Origin: Actinomadura cremea
GTDB lineage: Bacteria; Actinomycetota; Actinomycetes; Streptosporangiales; Streptosporangiaceae
Direction: 5' to 3'
DNA: 64,000 nt
Assembly: GCF_014648495.1 (NCBI RefSeq)
Contig: NZ_BMRF01000011.1
Span: 62,001-126,000 of the forward strand
Shown in pieces: positions 19,075-27,142 of the stretch (the stretch's first letter is position 1; every line of letters begins with the position of its first letter). The notes beneath the pieces were generated by a model. The model ran no database searches and was not told the origin of the DNA. It worked only from the letters and a program-made list of their open reading frames with translations. The translations under genes and the position numbers were made by a program.

Positions 19075-19080
19075 TACCGT
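19075..19080 (+). promoter_or_regulatory. -10 box for leaderless histidine kinase gene
   Basis: TACCGT, then 7 nt, then GTG 19088. This spacing is the reason for choosing 19088 rather than the GTG at 19079, which overlaps the box itself. Confidence 0.55.
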
Positions 19081-19087
19081 GGTGCGG

Positions 19088-20245
19088 GTGAATCTCCGCA
19101 GGTCCGTGCGCGAGTGGGTGCGCGACGTCTTCGTGACGGCGGCCGCCCTGATGATCGGCCTCCTCGTCCTGGCGGGCTCCCGTGAGACCTACCCGGCACC
19201 GCCGGGGCTCGCCGAGGACATCAAGGAGGCGGTGCTGGGCGGCGTCGCCATGCTGGTCCTGCTGCTGTTCCGCCGCCGGTGGCCGCTCGGGGTGACACTG
19301 TTCCTGGCGGCCTGGGGCTTCACCAACTCCGTCTCCTGGGGCGCCACCGCGCTGGCGGTGTTCACGGTCGCGGTCCACCGCCCGTGGCGGCCCACCGCCG
19401 TCCTGACACTGCTGAACTGCGGGTTCCTCGTGGTGATCTTCCTCATCGCACCGCACGAGCTGAGCACCCGGGAGCGGGTCGAGTCGGTCGTCGTGTTCGT
19501 GCTCGGGTACATGGTGCTCATCGCCACGGGGCTGCTGATCCGGTCGCGGCGGCAGCTCGTCGCGTCGCTGCGGGACCGGGCCCGGCAGGCGGAGGAGGGG
19601 CAGCGGCTGCGGGTCGAGGAGGCCCGCCACCTGGAGCGCGAGCGGATCGCCCGGGAGATGCACGACGTCCTCGCGCACCGCATCTCGCTGCTGGCCGTGC
19701 ACGCGGGGGCGCTGGAGTTCCGCTCCGACACCCCGCCCGAGCAACGCGAGGCCGTCGGGATCATCCGGCGCAGCGCCTACGAGGCGATGGAGGACCTGCG
19801 GGAGGTGATCTGGGTGCTGCGCTCCCCCGGGTCCGGCGACGAGCCGGAGCGCCCGCAGCCGACGCTCGCCGACGTCCCGGCGCTGGTGCGGGAGGCGCGG
19901 AGCGCCGGGGCCCGGATCGAACTGGTGGACGACCGGGTGCCCGATTCCGCCGTCGTCCCCGACCGGGTCGGGCGGCACGCCTACCGGATCGTCCAGGAGG
20001 GGCTGACGAACGCCCGCAAGCACGCGCCGGACGCGGCCGTCCGGATCATGCTGAAGACGCCGGAGGCGGGGCGGGAACTGATCGTCGAGATCGAGAACGC
20101 GGTCACGTCCGGCGGGATTCCGGCGCTGCCCGGCGCGGGCGCGGGCCTGGTGGGTCTCGGGGAGCGGGTCACCCTGCTCGGCGGGACGCTCGTGCACGGC
20201 GCCGGCGGCGGCCGGTTCCGGCTCCGCGCCCGCCTGCCGCTGTGA
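19088..20245 (+). CDS. NarL-type sensor histidine kinase
   Basis: 385-aa membrane sensor kinase with several hydrophobic segments in the first 150 residues and no obvious extracellular sensor domain. The HisKA_3 phosphoacceptor region is REMHDVLAHRISLLAVHAGALEF (split here by its His near residue 190); the HATPase domain has the N-box QEGLTNARKHA and the G-box GAGLVGLGERV. It probably phosphorylates the response regulator at 20743, although a PPOX-fold gene lies between them. The signal is unknown. The start at GTG 19088 follows from the -10 box. Confidence 0.88.
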   Translation: MNLRRSVREWVRDVFVTAAALMIGLLVLAGSRETYPAPPGLAEDIKEAVLGGVAMLVLLLFRRRWPLGVTLFLAAWGFTNSVSWGATALAVFTVAVHRPWRPTAVLTLLNCGFLVVIFLIAPHELSTRERVESVVVFVLGYMVLIATGLLIRSRRQLVASLRDRARQAEEGQRLRVEEARHLERERIAREMHDVLAHRISLLAVHAGALEFRSDTPPEQREAVGIIRRSAYEAMEDLREVIWVLRSPGSGDEPERPQPTLADVPALVREARSAGARIELVDDRVPDSAVVPDRVGRHAYRIVQEGLTNARKHAPDAAVRIMLKTPEAGRELIVEIENAVTSGGIPALPGAGAGLVGLGERVTLLGGTLVHGAGGGRFRLRARLPL

Positions 20246-20284
20246 GTATGCATGGCGTCCCGGGCGCCGGGCATGGGGAGGGAC

Positions 20285-20713
20285 ATGGCTTCAGAGTCCT
20301 CCGCGCAGCCCGTCCTGGAAGAGCTCGACCGGGCGGAGTGCATGCGCCTCATCGCGCCCGGCGGCATCGGCCGGGTCGCCTACGACGACGGGGAGGGCCC
20401 CACGGTCGTCCCGGTGAACTACGCGGTCGACGGCGCGTCGGTGGTCTTCCGGACGTCCGAGTCGGCCCGGCTGAACCGGAGCCTGATGACGCTCGTGCCC
20501 GGCGGGCAGGTGCGCGCCGCGTTCGAGGTCGACCGGATCGACTCCGCGTCGCGCGAGGGGTGGAGCGTGCTGCTGCGCGGCGGGGCCCATCCGCTGTCGG
20601 ACGAGGAGCGGGAGAGCTGCGCCCGGGTGGATCCGTGGCCCGCCGGGGATCGCGGCGCCTGGTTCAGCCTGGCCGCCACCGAGATCAGCGGGCGGCGCCT
20701 GCGCCGTCCCTGA
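20285..20713 (+). CDS. Pyridoxamine-5'-phosphate-oxidase-fold flavoprotein
   Basis: 142-aa split-barrel protein of the PPOX/FMN-binding group: LIAPGGIGRVAYDDGEGPTVVPVNYAVDGASVVFRT is the conserved core, then VRAAFEVDRIDSASREGWSVLLRGGA. Proteins like this bind FMN, F420 or heme, and several are encoded beside actinobacterial dormancy-type two-component systems; the exact cofactor cannot be read. ATG 20285 is chosen because GGAGG lies 3 nt upstream; ATGs at 20252 and 20273 would add non-conserved residues. It sits 39 nt after the kinase gene and 29 nt before the response regulator. Confidence 0.8.
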   Translation: MASESSAQPVLEELDRAECMRLIAPGGIGRVAYDDGEGPTVVPVNYAVDGASVVFRTSESARLNRSLMTLVPGGQVRAAFEVDRIDSASREGWSVLLRGGAHPLSDEERESCARVDPWPAGDRGAWFSLAATEISGRRLRRP

Positions 20714-20730
20714 CCCCCCGCCCGTCCCCG

Positions 20731-20736
20731 TAGGGT
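20731..20736 (+). promoter_or_regulatory. -10 box for leaderless response regulator gene
   Basis: TAGGGT, then 6 nt, then ATG 20743. It suggests that the response regulator can be transcribed independently of the kinase. Confidence 0.45.
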
Positions 20737-20742
20737 GACGGG

Positions 20743-21402
20743 ATGGACTCCATCCGCGTGCTCATCGTGGACGACGACGCGCTCGTGCGGGCGGGGCTGT
20801 CGATGATGCTGGCGAACGCCGGCGACCTCGACGTCGTCGCGGACGTCGCGGACGGCGCCGAGGTGGTGCCCGCGGTGAACGAGCACCGCCCCGACGTGGT
20901 GCTGATGGACATCCGGATGCCGCGGCTGGACGGGCTGGCCGCGACCGAGCTGCTGCGGTCCCGCCGCGAGCCGCCGGAGATCATCGTCCTGACGACGTTC
21001 GACACCGACGACCACATCACGCGGGCGATGCGGGCGGGCGCGAGCGGGTTCCTGCTCAAGCACACCCCGCCGCCGGACATCATCCACGCGATCCGGCAGG
21101 TCGCCGCCGGGGAGCCGATGATGTCCCCGACGGTGCTGCGGCGGCTGATGTCGTACGCGGCCGGGTCCGGGGTCGACCCGGCCCGCGACCGCGCCCGCGG
21201 GCTGCTGGGACGGCTCAGCGACGGCGAGCGGGCCGTGGCGCTGCTGGTCGGGCGGGGCCGGACGAACGCCGAGATCGGCCGCGAGCTGTCGCTGAGCGTC
21301 GCGACGGTCAAGGCGTACGTGTCCCGCCTGCTGACCAAGCTCGAGCTGAACAACCGGGTGCAGATCGCGCTGCTCGTCCACGACGCCGACCTCGACGCGT
21401 AG
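20743..21402 (+). CDS. NarL/FixJ-family response regulator
   Basis: 219 aa. The receiver domain carries the acidic pair in LIVDDDALVRAG, phosphoacceptor Asp56 in DVVLMDIRMP and the conserved Thr/Lys region (VLTTFDTDD, FLLKHTPP). The LuxR-type helix-turn-helix follows a linker at about residue 160 (LSDGERAVALLVGRGRTNAEI, then VKAYVSRLLTKLELNNRVQ). Its likely partner is the kinase at 19088. It converges on the exporter gene at 21412 with only 9 nt between the stops. Confidence 0.93.
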   Translation: MDSIRVLIVDDDALVRAGLSMMLANAGDLDVVADVADGAEVVPAVNEHRPDVVLMDIRMPRLDGLAATELLRSRREPPEIIVLTTFDTDDHITRAMRAGASGFLLKHTPPPDIIHAIRQVAAGEPMMSPTVLRRLMSYAAGSGVDPARDRARGLLGRLSDGERAVALLVGRGRTNAEIGRELSLSVATVKAYVSRLLTKLELNNRVQIALLVHDADLDA

Positions 21403-21411
21403 TCACCCGCG

Positions 21412-22872
21412 TCACCCGCGCGGCTTCAGCGGGACGTGCCGCAGGAGGAGCGCGACGGCGAAGCCGACGGCCGGCAGCGGCAGCGCGGACAGGAACACGC
21501 CAGAGAACGCGTGGGCGAACGCGCCCGCGACGCCGTCCCGGACGGGCGCCGGGAGCGCGTCGAGGACGTCGGGGCGGACGGCGTCGCGCAGCGGCGGCGC
21601 GTCCTCGGGGGCGCTCTCGGCGAACCGGTACGTCACGATCGCGCCGAACACGGCCGTCCCGGCCGCCGTGCCCAGCATCCGCGTGGCGAACACCCCGGAA
21701 CTCGCCGCGCCCAGGTCGCGTCGCGGCGCCGCGTTCTGCGCGATCAGCACGACGACCTGCTGGGACAGGCCGGCGCCGAACCCCAGCACCGCCATGAACA
21801 GCCCGGCCGCGAGCATGCTCGTCGCGGCGTCCATGCTCGCCAGCAGGGCGACCCCGGCGGCGCTGACGGCCATGCTCGCGGCGGGCAGCCGGTGGTAGCG
21901 GCCGGTCCGCGCGATGTACCGCCCGGCGAGCGTCGAGGACGCGAGCAGCCCGAGCATCATCGGCAGCACGAGCAGGCCCGAGCGGGTGGCGTCCGCTCCC
22001 GCGACGACCTGGAAGAACATCGGCAGGTACGTCGCGAGCCCGAACCCGGTGGCGCCGCCGACGGCCGCGACGACGCAGGCCACCGCGAACGAGCGGTCGC
22101 GGAACAGCCGGGGCGGCACCACCGGTTCGGCGGCCCGCCGCTCGGCGAGCGCCCACGCCGCGAACAGCACGGCCGCCGCGCCGGCGAGGCCGAGCACCAC
22201 CGGCGACGTCCACGCGTGCCGCGTCCCGGCCCAGCTCGTGAAGAGGGTGAAGCAGGTGACGGCCGCGCCCAGCAGCACGATGCCGAGGTAGTCGACGCGC
22301 GGCTCGCGGTCCGGCTTCGGCAGCCGGAGGAACGCCACGACGGCGGCGGCCGCCGCGACGCCCAGCGGCAGGTTGAGGTAGAAGGCCCAGCGCCAGGACG
22401 CGTGGTCGGTGAGGAAGCCCCCGAGGAGCGGCCCCGCGACGGTCGACAGGGCGAAGTTGATCGCCGAGTAGCCCTGGTAGCGGGCGCGCTCGCGGGGCTC
22501 GAACAGGTCGCCGGTGAGCCCGAACATCGAACCCATCAGGCAGCCCGCCCCGGCGCCCTGCACGGCCCGGAACACGAGCAGCCAGTCCATGGACGGCGCC
22601 GCCCCGCACGCCGCCGAACCGGCGAGGAACGCCGCCAGCCCGATCAGGTACACGGGCTTGCGGCCGAACAGGTCGCCGAGCCGTCCGGAGAGCGGCACGG
22701 TGACGCTCGTCGCCAGGATGTACGCGGTGGACACCCACGCGAGCCGGTCGGCCCCGCCGAGGTCCCCGGCGATCGTGGGCAGCGCCGTCGCGAGCACCGT
22801 CGCGTCCAGCGAGGACATCAGGCCCGCGAGCATCAGCCCGGTGAACACGAGCACCCGGTGCCGATGAGACAT
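21412..22872 (-). CDS. DHA2-family MFS multidrug exporter
   Basis: 486-aa, probably 14-helix, drug:H+ antiporter of the EmrB/QacA type. Motif A is GRLGDLFGRKPVYLIG near residue 62, and the motif C region is FRAVQGAGAGCLMGSMFG near 105; an Asp sits in the first helix (SLDATVLATALPTIAG), typical of this group. It ends in a short basic tail. It is divergent from a MarR regulator, the usual arrangement for substrate-induced efflux. Its substrate is unknown. ATG 22872 is the only start that precedes the first helix at normal distance. Confidence 0.92.
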   Translation of the reverse strand: MSHRHRVLVFTGLMLAGLMSSLDATVLATALPTIAGDLGGADRLAWVSTAYILATSVTVPLSGRLGDLFGRKPVYLIGLAAFLAGSAACGAAPSMDWLLVFRAVQGAGAGCLMGSMFGLTGDLFEPRERARYQGYSAINFALSTVAGPLLGGFLTDHASWRWAFYLNLPLGVAAAAAVVAFLRLPKPDREPRVDYLGIVLLGAAVTCFTLFTSWAGTRHAWTSPVVLGLAGAAAVLFAAWALAERRAAEPVVPPRLFRDRSFAVACVVAAVGGATGFGLATYLPMFFQVVAGADATRSGLLVLPMMLGLLASSTLAGRYIARTGRYHRLPAASMAVSAAGVALLASMDAATSMLAAGLFMAVLGFGAGLSQQVVVLIAQNAAPRRDLGAASSGVFATRMLGTAAGTAVFGAIVTYRFAESAPEDAPPLRDAVRPDVLDALPAPVRDGVAGAFAHAFSGVFLSALPLPAVGFAVALLLRHVPLKPRG

Positions 22873-22938
22873 ATGTGCACCTCACATTCATATGCGAAAG
22901 ACAGATAAATGCTAGACGCACATACATGAGCGATGCAA
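22870..22938. promoter_or_regulatory. Exporter promoter and candidate MarR operator
   Basis: On the minus strand TTGCAT (complement of 22933-22938), an 18-nt spacer and TAGCAT (complement of 22909-22914) make a plausible exporter promoter. An imperfect inverted repeat, CATATGTG...CACATTCATATG at 22870-22894, lies across the exporter start codon and leader, and a related CACATACATG occurs at 22920-22929. These AT-rich repeats in a GC-rich chromosome are the likely MarR binding sites. Confidence 0.5.
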
Positions 22939-22947
22939 CGGCGGCGT

Positions 22948-22953
22948 TAGACT
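22948..22953 (+). promoter_or_regulatory. -10 box for leaderless marR-like gene
   Basis: TAGACT, then 8 nt, then ATG 22962. Confidence 0.4.
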
Positions 22954-22961
22954 GACCTGCC

Positions 22962-23417
22962 ATGAACGAGGAGGCCCTCACCACCGTCGAGCGGAGCATG
23001 GTGCGGCTGCGCCGCGGGATGTCCCGGCAGCGGCTGGGCAAGGCGGCGGTCCGGGAGCACAACCTTCCCGTGGACGTGCAGGTCCTGCACGTGGTCGACA
23101 TCGTCGACGAGGGCCCGGACCGGCCCGGCCAGGAGGTCAGCGTCGGCCTCGTCGCCGCCCGCCTCGGCGTGGACGCCTCGCGCGGCAGCCGCATCGTCGC
23201 CGAGGCCGTCAAGTCCGGCTACGTCCGCCGCGTCGCCTCCCAGGAGGACGGCCGCCGCATCCACCTCGAGCTCACCGACGCCGGCCGCGCGGTCGTCGAA
23301 GCCACCCGCCGCACCCGCCAGGAGCACTTCGCGCACGCCATGCGGAACTGGACCGACGCCGAACGCGCCGAGTTCGCCCGCCTCCTGACCCGCTTCGTCG
23401 ACGGCTACGACGGCTGA
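22962..23417 (+). CDS. MarR-family transcriptional regulator
   Basis: 151-aa winged-helix regulator. The recognition region is VGLVAARLGVDASRGSRIVAEAVKSGYVRRV (residues about 61-91) followed by the wing QEDGRRIHLELTDAGR, both characteristic of MarR. Terminal helices supply the dimer interface. It is transcribed divergently from the DHA2 exporter with repeated AT-rich sites between them, so repression relieved by an exporter substrate is the probable circuit. Confidence 0.9.
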   Translation: MNEEALTTVERSMVRLRRGMSRQRLGKAAVREHNLPVDVQVLHVVDIVDEGPDRPGQEVSVGLVAARLGVDASRGSRIVAEAVKSGYVRRVASQEDGRRIHLELTDAGRAVVEATRRTRQEHFAHAMRNWTDAERAEFARLLTRFVDGYDG

Positions 23418-23486
23418 GCCGCGTACGGCGCCGGGCGAGTCGGCGAAGCGGTGGCACCGCGATGGACCCGGCTCCCGGGCCGGGCG

Positions 23487-23492
23487 TATCGT
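23487..23492 (+). promoter_or_regulatory. -10 box for leaderless PEP-utilising gene
   Basis: TATCGT, then 7 nt, then GTG 23500; no Shine-Dalgarno sequence precedes the start. Confidence 0.5.
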
Positions 23493-23499
23493 CCGTTCG

Positions 23500-24471
23500 G
23501 TGAAGCCGCTCGAGCTCGACGAGGTGGACCCGGACGACACGCGGATCGTGCTGGGCGGAAAGGCCCGCGGCCTCGCCGTGCTGCGGCGCCACGGATTCCG
23601 CGTCCCCGCGACGTGGGTGCTTCCGGCCGGCCGGTCCCCGGCCGACCCCGGCGGGGCCGATCTCGGCGGGCTCGCCGGCCCGGGGCCGTGGGCCGTCCGC
23701 AGCTCCGCCTCCGTCGAGGACGGGCCGGGGCACTCCTACGCCGGGCTCTTCCGCACCGAACTGGGGGTCGCGTTCGACGGCCTGCCGGGCGCCGTCGCCC
23801 GCGTCGCCGCCTCGGGAGCGGCCGAGCGCGTCCGGGCCTACCAGGCCGGGGCCGGCCTCGCCGTCCGGGACGTCGAGGTGGCCGTCGTGCTCCAGCGGTA
23901 CGAGCCGCCCCGGGCGGCCGGGGTGTGGATCGGGCGGGAGCCGGACGCCGGCCGCCTGGAGTGGGCGTCCGGCGAGGCCGAGGAGTGGACCGGCGGGAGC
24001 GGCACCGGATCCGCCGGGCGGGCCTGCCTCGGAGTGCAGCGCGCTCTCGGAGGCGTGGCGGATCTGGAGTTCGCCGTCCTGGAATCGGGGCTGACCTGGG
24101 TGCAGTACCGGCCGGTCACGCGGCCGGTGCCCGAACGGGTCGAGAACACCGGGCCGCTCACCGGCGTTCCCGCGTCACCCGGCGTCGCGGTGGGGACGGT
24201 GGTGCGCCCGGCCGACCCGTACGACCCGTCCTGGCGGCCCGGGTCGGTACTGGTGATCGCCGACACCGACCCGGACTGGGTGCCGCTCATGGCGGAGGCG
24301 GCCGCCATGGTCACGGCCGTCGGCGGGAACCTGTGCCACGCCGCCATCATCGCCCGCGAGCTCGGCGTCCCCTGCGTCACCGGTGTCCCGGACGCACTCC
24401 TGCGGCTGAGCGACGGGACGCGCGTCACGGTCGACGGCGGCGCCGGCGTCGTCACCGTGACTGGGCGATGA
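23500..24471 (+). CDS. PEP-utilising enzyme half: small ATP-grasp plus phosphohistidine domain
   Basis: 323-aa protein built like a shortened PEP synthase or rifampin phosphotransferase. Residues 10-220 resemble the N-terminal ATP-binding domain (LGGKARGLAVLRRHGFRVPATWVL; AVRSSASVEDGPGHSYAGLF). Residues about 228-323 form the swivelling His domain, with the catalytic His near 280 in GGNLCHAAIIAR. The middle substrate-binding domain of such enzymes is missing; that part is encoded by the convergent gene at 24681-26186. It is transcribed towards the ACP gene and overlaps its 3' end by 20 bp. Chemistry is inferred as ATP-dependent phosphotransfer or activation; the acceptor is unknown. Confidence 0.72.
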   Translation: MKPLELDEVDPDDTRIVLGGKARGLAVLRRHGFRVPATWVLPAGRSPADPGGADLGGLAGPGPWAVRSSASVEDGPGHSYAGLFRTELGVAFDGLPGAVARVAASGAAERVRAYQAGAGLAVRDVEVAVVLQRYEPPRAAGVWIGREPDAGRLEWASGEAEEWTGGSGTGSAGRACLGVQRALGGVADLEFAVLESGLTWVQYRPVTRPVPERVENTGPLTGVPASPGVAVGTVVRPADPYDPSWRPGSVLVIADTDPDWVPLMAEAAAMVTAVGGNLCHAAIIARELGVPCVTGVPDALLRLSDGTRVTVDGGAGVVTVTGR

Positions 24472-24706
24472 GCAGCTCGTACAGGTCCCCCACGGTCTCC
24501 ACGTCGACGATGGCGGGCACATCGATGAGCGACGTGCCGTAGGTCAGCTCCAGGACGACGAGCAGCTCCAGGGCGTCGAGGGAGTCGAGGCCCAGTCCGC
24601 GCGCGATGTCGTCCTCCGCGCGGATCGTGCGCCGGATCCGCTTGGCCGTCTCGTAGGCGTCCTCCAGGACGGTGAGGAACTCATCCAGCGAAGGCCGACT
24701 CGACAT
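24452..24706 (-). CDS. Acyl carrier protein
   Basis: 84-aa carrier protein with the phosphopantetheine attachment motif GLDSLDALELLVVLE; the modified Ser is in DSL near residue 41. Acidic helices and size are typical of type II ACPs. GGAGAGG just upstream of ATG 24706 lies inside the preceding gene, which overlaps by 26 nt, so it is the last gene of the chained operon. The neighbouring fatty-acyl-AMP ligase is the probable loading enzyme, and the dehydrogenase and SDRs the tailoring enzymes. No phosphopantetheinyl transferase gene is seen nearby. Confidence 0.9.
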   Translation of the reverse strand: MSSRPSLDEFLTVLEDAYETAKRIRRTIRAEDDIARGLGLDSLDALELLVVLELTYGTSLIDVPAIVDVETVGDLYELLIAQSR

Positions 24707-26186
24707 GGACCTCTCCCGTCGTTCCGTCGATGGTGATCAGATCCCCCGGGCGCAGCGCGGAGACCTCGGGGTGGCCGACCACGGCGGGGACGCGGTGCTC
24801 GCGGGCCAGGATGGCGATGTGGGACAGCGCGCTGCCTCGCCCGGTGACGACCCCGCCGACCAGGCCCAGCAGGGGCGCGACGTCGGCGTCCGCCGACTCG
24901 CAGACCAGGATGGCCGACCCGTCCTCGGGGACGTCGTCGGCGGGCGGGTGAACCACCACGCCCGTTGCGCGGCCGGGCGACACCCCCCTGGCCCGGGCCG
25001 CGCCGGGCCGGGCCCCGCCCGCCCCGGCGGAGAAGTCGAGGCGGTCGGGCATCGGCGTCTCGACCGCCTCGGCGCAGGCCGCCGCGCGGTCGGGCACCCG
25101 GTCGGCGAGGCCGGGGGCGAGGTGGACGCGGCGGAGCTCCTCGATCGTGAGGTAGGGCCATTGCGTATCGTCCAGCGACCAGTGGCGGGCCAGCTCCGGC
25201 AGCACCCTGCGGTGAACGTGGAGCATCCGCATGACCAGGGACTTCGAATGCTCCCTGGAGGCCATCATCTCCGCCATGATCCGGGCGAGCGCACCGACCG
25301 GGTAACGGCGGCGCCGGCTCAGCATGCCGATCGCGGCCTCGCCCGGGTCGACGACGGGGTCGGCTGCGGGGCCGTCGCCGGCACCGGAGCCGGGTCCGGC
25401 GCCCCGCCGGACGGTGAACCGGGACCACGGCTCCCGTCCCTCGGCCACCTCGTAGAACGAGGTGCTCAGGAACTCGCCGGGCGCGAGGTCGCCGGTGAAG
25501 GCGTGCAGCCGGTCCCACACCAGTTCCCCGGGCCGGTTGAGCCACGGGGTGACGGTCTCGGCGTGCGGGACGACCAGGCCGTTCACCCGCCGTTGCACGA
25601 CGGTGAGCGGCACCAGCCCGGTGGCGGCGACGATGTGGGCGTCCCAGGCGTCGTCCAGGATCGGCGCGGCGCGGGTGAGGACCTCGACCATGCCCGCCTC
25701 GCTGCGCAGCGACACGGCGGTGCGGGCGAGCAGTTCCAGATCGGCGACCTCCTCCTCCAGCCGCCGCAGCGACGGGCCGAGCCGGGTCAGCTCGCGGATC
25801 AGCCGCGGCAGCGCGGCGGCCTGCCGCAGGCCGCCCTCCCGCGCCTTCCCGAGCCGCGGCGGGCGGGCCCCCTCGAAGTAGGCCGCGGTGACGTCCTCGG
25901 GGTTCACCATCGGCAACCGGCTCGCCAGCCTCGTGTAGGCCGACAGGTTGTGGTACGGCTTGCACGCGAAGTAGCCGACGAAGACGTAGTGGCCGCCCTG
26001 GGCCCAGGGGCGCTCCCCCCAGCAGCGCCGGACCAGGCGCCGGGTGGCCCGTTCCATGGGCGTGCCGACCAGCGACCAGGACACGGGCGAGATCCGCTCC
26101 GGCGCGACCTCGCCGAAGTTCCCGGCGCTGTAGACGGGGAACGCCGGGTTCGGATCGACGTCGACCGGTGGGAAGCGCAGGGTCAT
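24681..26186 (-). CDS. PEP-utilising enzyme half: substrate-binding region plus phosphohistidine domain
   Basis: 501-aa protein lacking the ATP-grasp domain. Residues 1-390 are helical and begin with NFGEVAPERISPVSWSL, similar to the start of the antibiotic-binding middle domain in rifampin phosphotransferase-like enzymes. Residues about 405-501 form the PEP-type His domain, with the catalytic His in GRGSALSHIAILAR near 457. With the protein at 23500 it could rebuild a three-domain dikinase, though both carry a His domain. The start ATG 26186 overlaps the upstream stop (ATGA). The substrate is unknown; an acyl or isoprenoid intermediate of this cluster is speculation. Confidence 0.7.
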   Translation of the reverse strand: MTLRFPPVDVDPNPAFPVYSAGNFGEVAPERISPVSWSLVGTPMERATRRLVRRCWGERPWAQGGHYVFVGYFACKPYHNLSAYTRLASRLPMVNPEDVTAAYFEGARPPRLGKAREGGLRQAAALPRLIRELTRLGPSLRRLEEEVADLELLARTAVSLRSEAGMVEVLTRAAPILDDAWDAHIVAATGLVPLTVVQRRVNGLVVPHAETVTPWLNRPGELVWDRLHAFTGDLAPGEFLSTSFYEVAEGREPWSRFTVRRGAGPGSGAGDGPAADPVVDPGEAAIGMLSRRRRYPVGALARIMAEMMASREHSKSLVMRMLHVHRRVLPELARHWSLDDTQWPYLTIEELRRVHLAPGLADRVPDRAAACAEAVETPMPDRLDFSAGAGGARPGAARARGVSPGRATGVVVHPPADDVPEDGSAILVCESADADVAPLLGLVGGVVTGRGSALSHIAILAREHRVPAVVGHPEVSALRPGDLITIDGTTGEVHVESAFAG

Positions 26187-27142
26187 GCGAAGACCTCCCG
26201 GCCCGTCGCCTCGAGGTATCCGGCCGGGCAGGGCGGCGGACCGCCCGGAACGGCGTCCAGGACGGCCGGGTCCAGGTCGAACCACGGCTCCGCGTAGCCG
26301 AGGAGGGCGTCCGGCACCCCGGTGCGGGACGCGAGGAGGCGCTGCACGCGGCCCACCGTCGTGCTGTCGACGATGCGCGGGACGCGGCCGAGCGGGCGGC
26401 ACAGCGCCCGCAGCACCTCCGCGAGCGTGGGGTCCGCCGGGTCGAACCAGGTCCAGGTGCGTCCCGAGGCGGGCGTCTCGACCGCGCGGTGCACCACCTC
26501 CGCCGCACCCGTCACCTCGCCCGCGTAGCACGGGAACTCCCCGCCCCTTCGCAGGTGGACCGGGTATCCCTGGAGGATCGGCGGCAGGACGGCGAGCAGG
26601 CCGTGCCGCGCCGACAGGGTGCCCGCCGCCGCGGGGACGCCCAGGAGCGGGCCGAACCGCACGCTCGTGGACGGCACGTCACGGGCCGCCCGCACGAGGC
26701 TCTCGGCGACGTACTTGCCGTACTCGTACCAGTTCCGGAACGTCTGGCCGACGTACAGTTCACGGTTTCCGACCCGGCCGGACGCGCGTCCGAGCGTGAG
26801 CAGCGACGAGACGTGGACGAGGCCGGTGAACCGGTCGCACCCGCGGGCCAGGCCGAGCACGCTGCGGATCCCCGCGGCGTGCAGGTCCAGGGCCGTGTCC
26901 GGCCCGGAGTCCCAGTCGACGCTGCCGAAGGCGGTCACGATGTGGGTCACCTCGGCCCTGACCTCCTCGAGCGCGTCGCCCGCCAGCGCGAGCGCCGGCC
27001 GGGTCACATCGCCCCGCAGGGTGCGCCGCGCGGGCCCGCCGCCGGAGCGGCTGAGGCCGATCACCTCGTGACCGGCCCGCTCCAGGCGGGCGCACACCGC
27101 GCCGCCCAGGTAGCCCGAGGCGCCGACTACGAGGATCTTCAT
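26183..27142 (-). CDS. NAD(P)-dependent SDR-family reductase/epimerase
   Basis: 319-aa extended short-chain dehydrogenase. The Rossmann motif GASGYLGG lies at residues 7-14, VHVSSLLTLG carries the catalytic Ser region, and the Tyr/Lys pair is in NWYEYGKYVAES near 150. The pattern is closer to the NAD_binding_4 (fatty-acyl or thioester reductase-like) branch than to sugar epimerases. Start and stop each overlap a neighbouring gene by 4 nt. In context it may reduce an ACP-bound or free acyl intermediate. Confidence 0.75.
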   Translation of the reverse strand: MKILVVGASGYLGGAVCARLERAGHEVIGLSRSGGGPARRTLRGDVTRPALALAGDALEEVRAEVTHIVTAFGSVDWDSGPDTALDLHAAGIRSVLGLARGCDRFTGLVHVSSLLTLGRASGRVGNRELYVGQTFRNWYEYGKYVAESLVRAARDVPSTSVRFGPLLGVPAAAGTLSARHGLLAVLPPILQGYPVHLRRGGEFPCYAGEVTGAAEVVHRAVETPASGRTWTWFDPADPTLAEVLRALCRPLGRVPRIVDSTTVGRVQRLLASRTGVPDALLGYAEPWFDLDPAVLDAVPGGPPPCPAGYLEATGREVFA

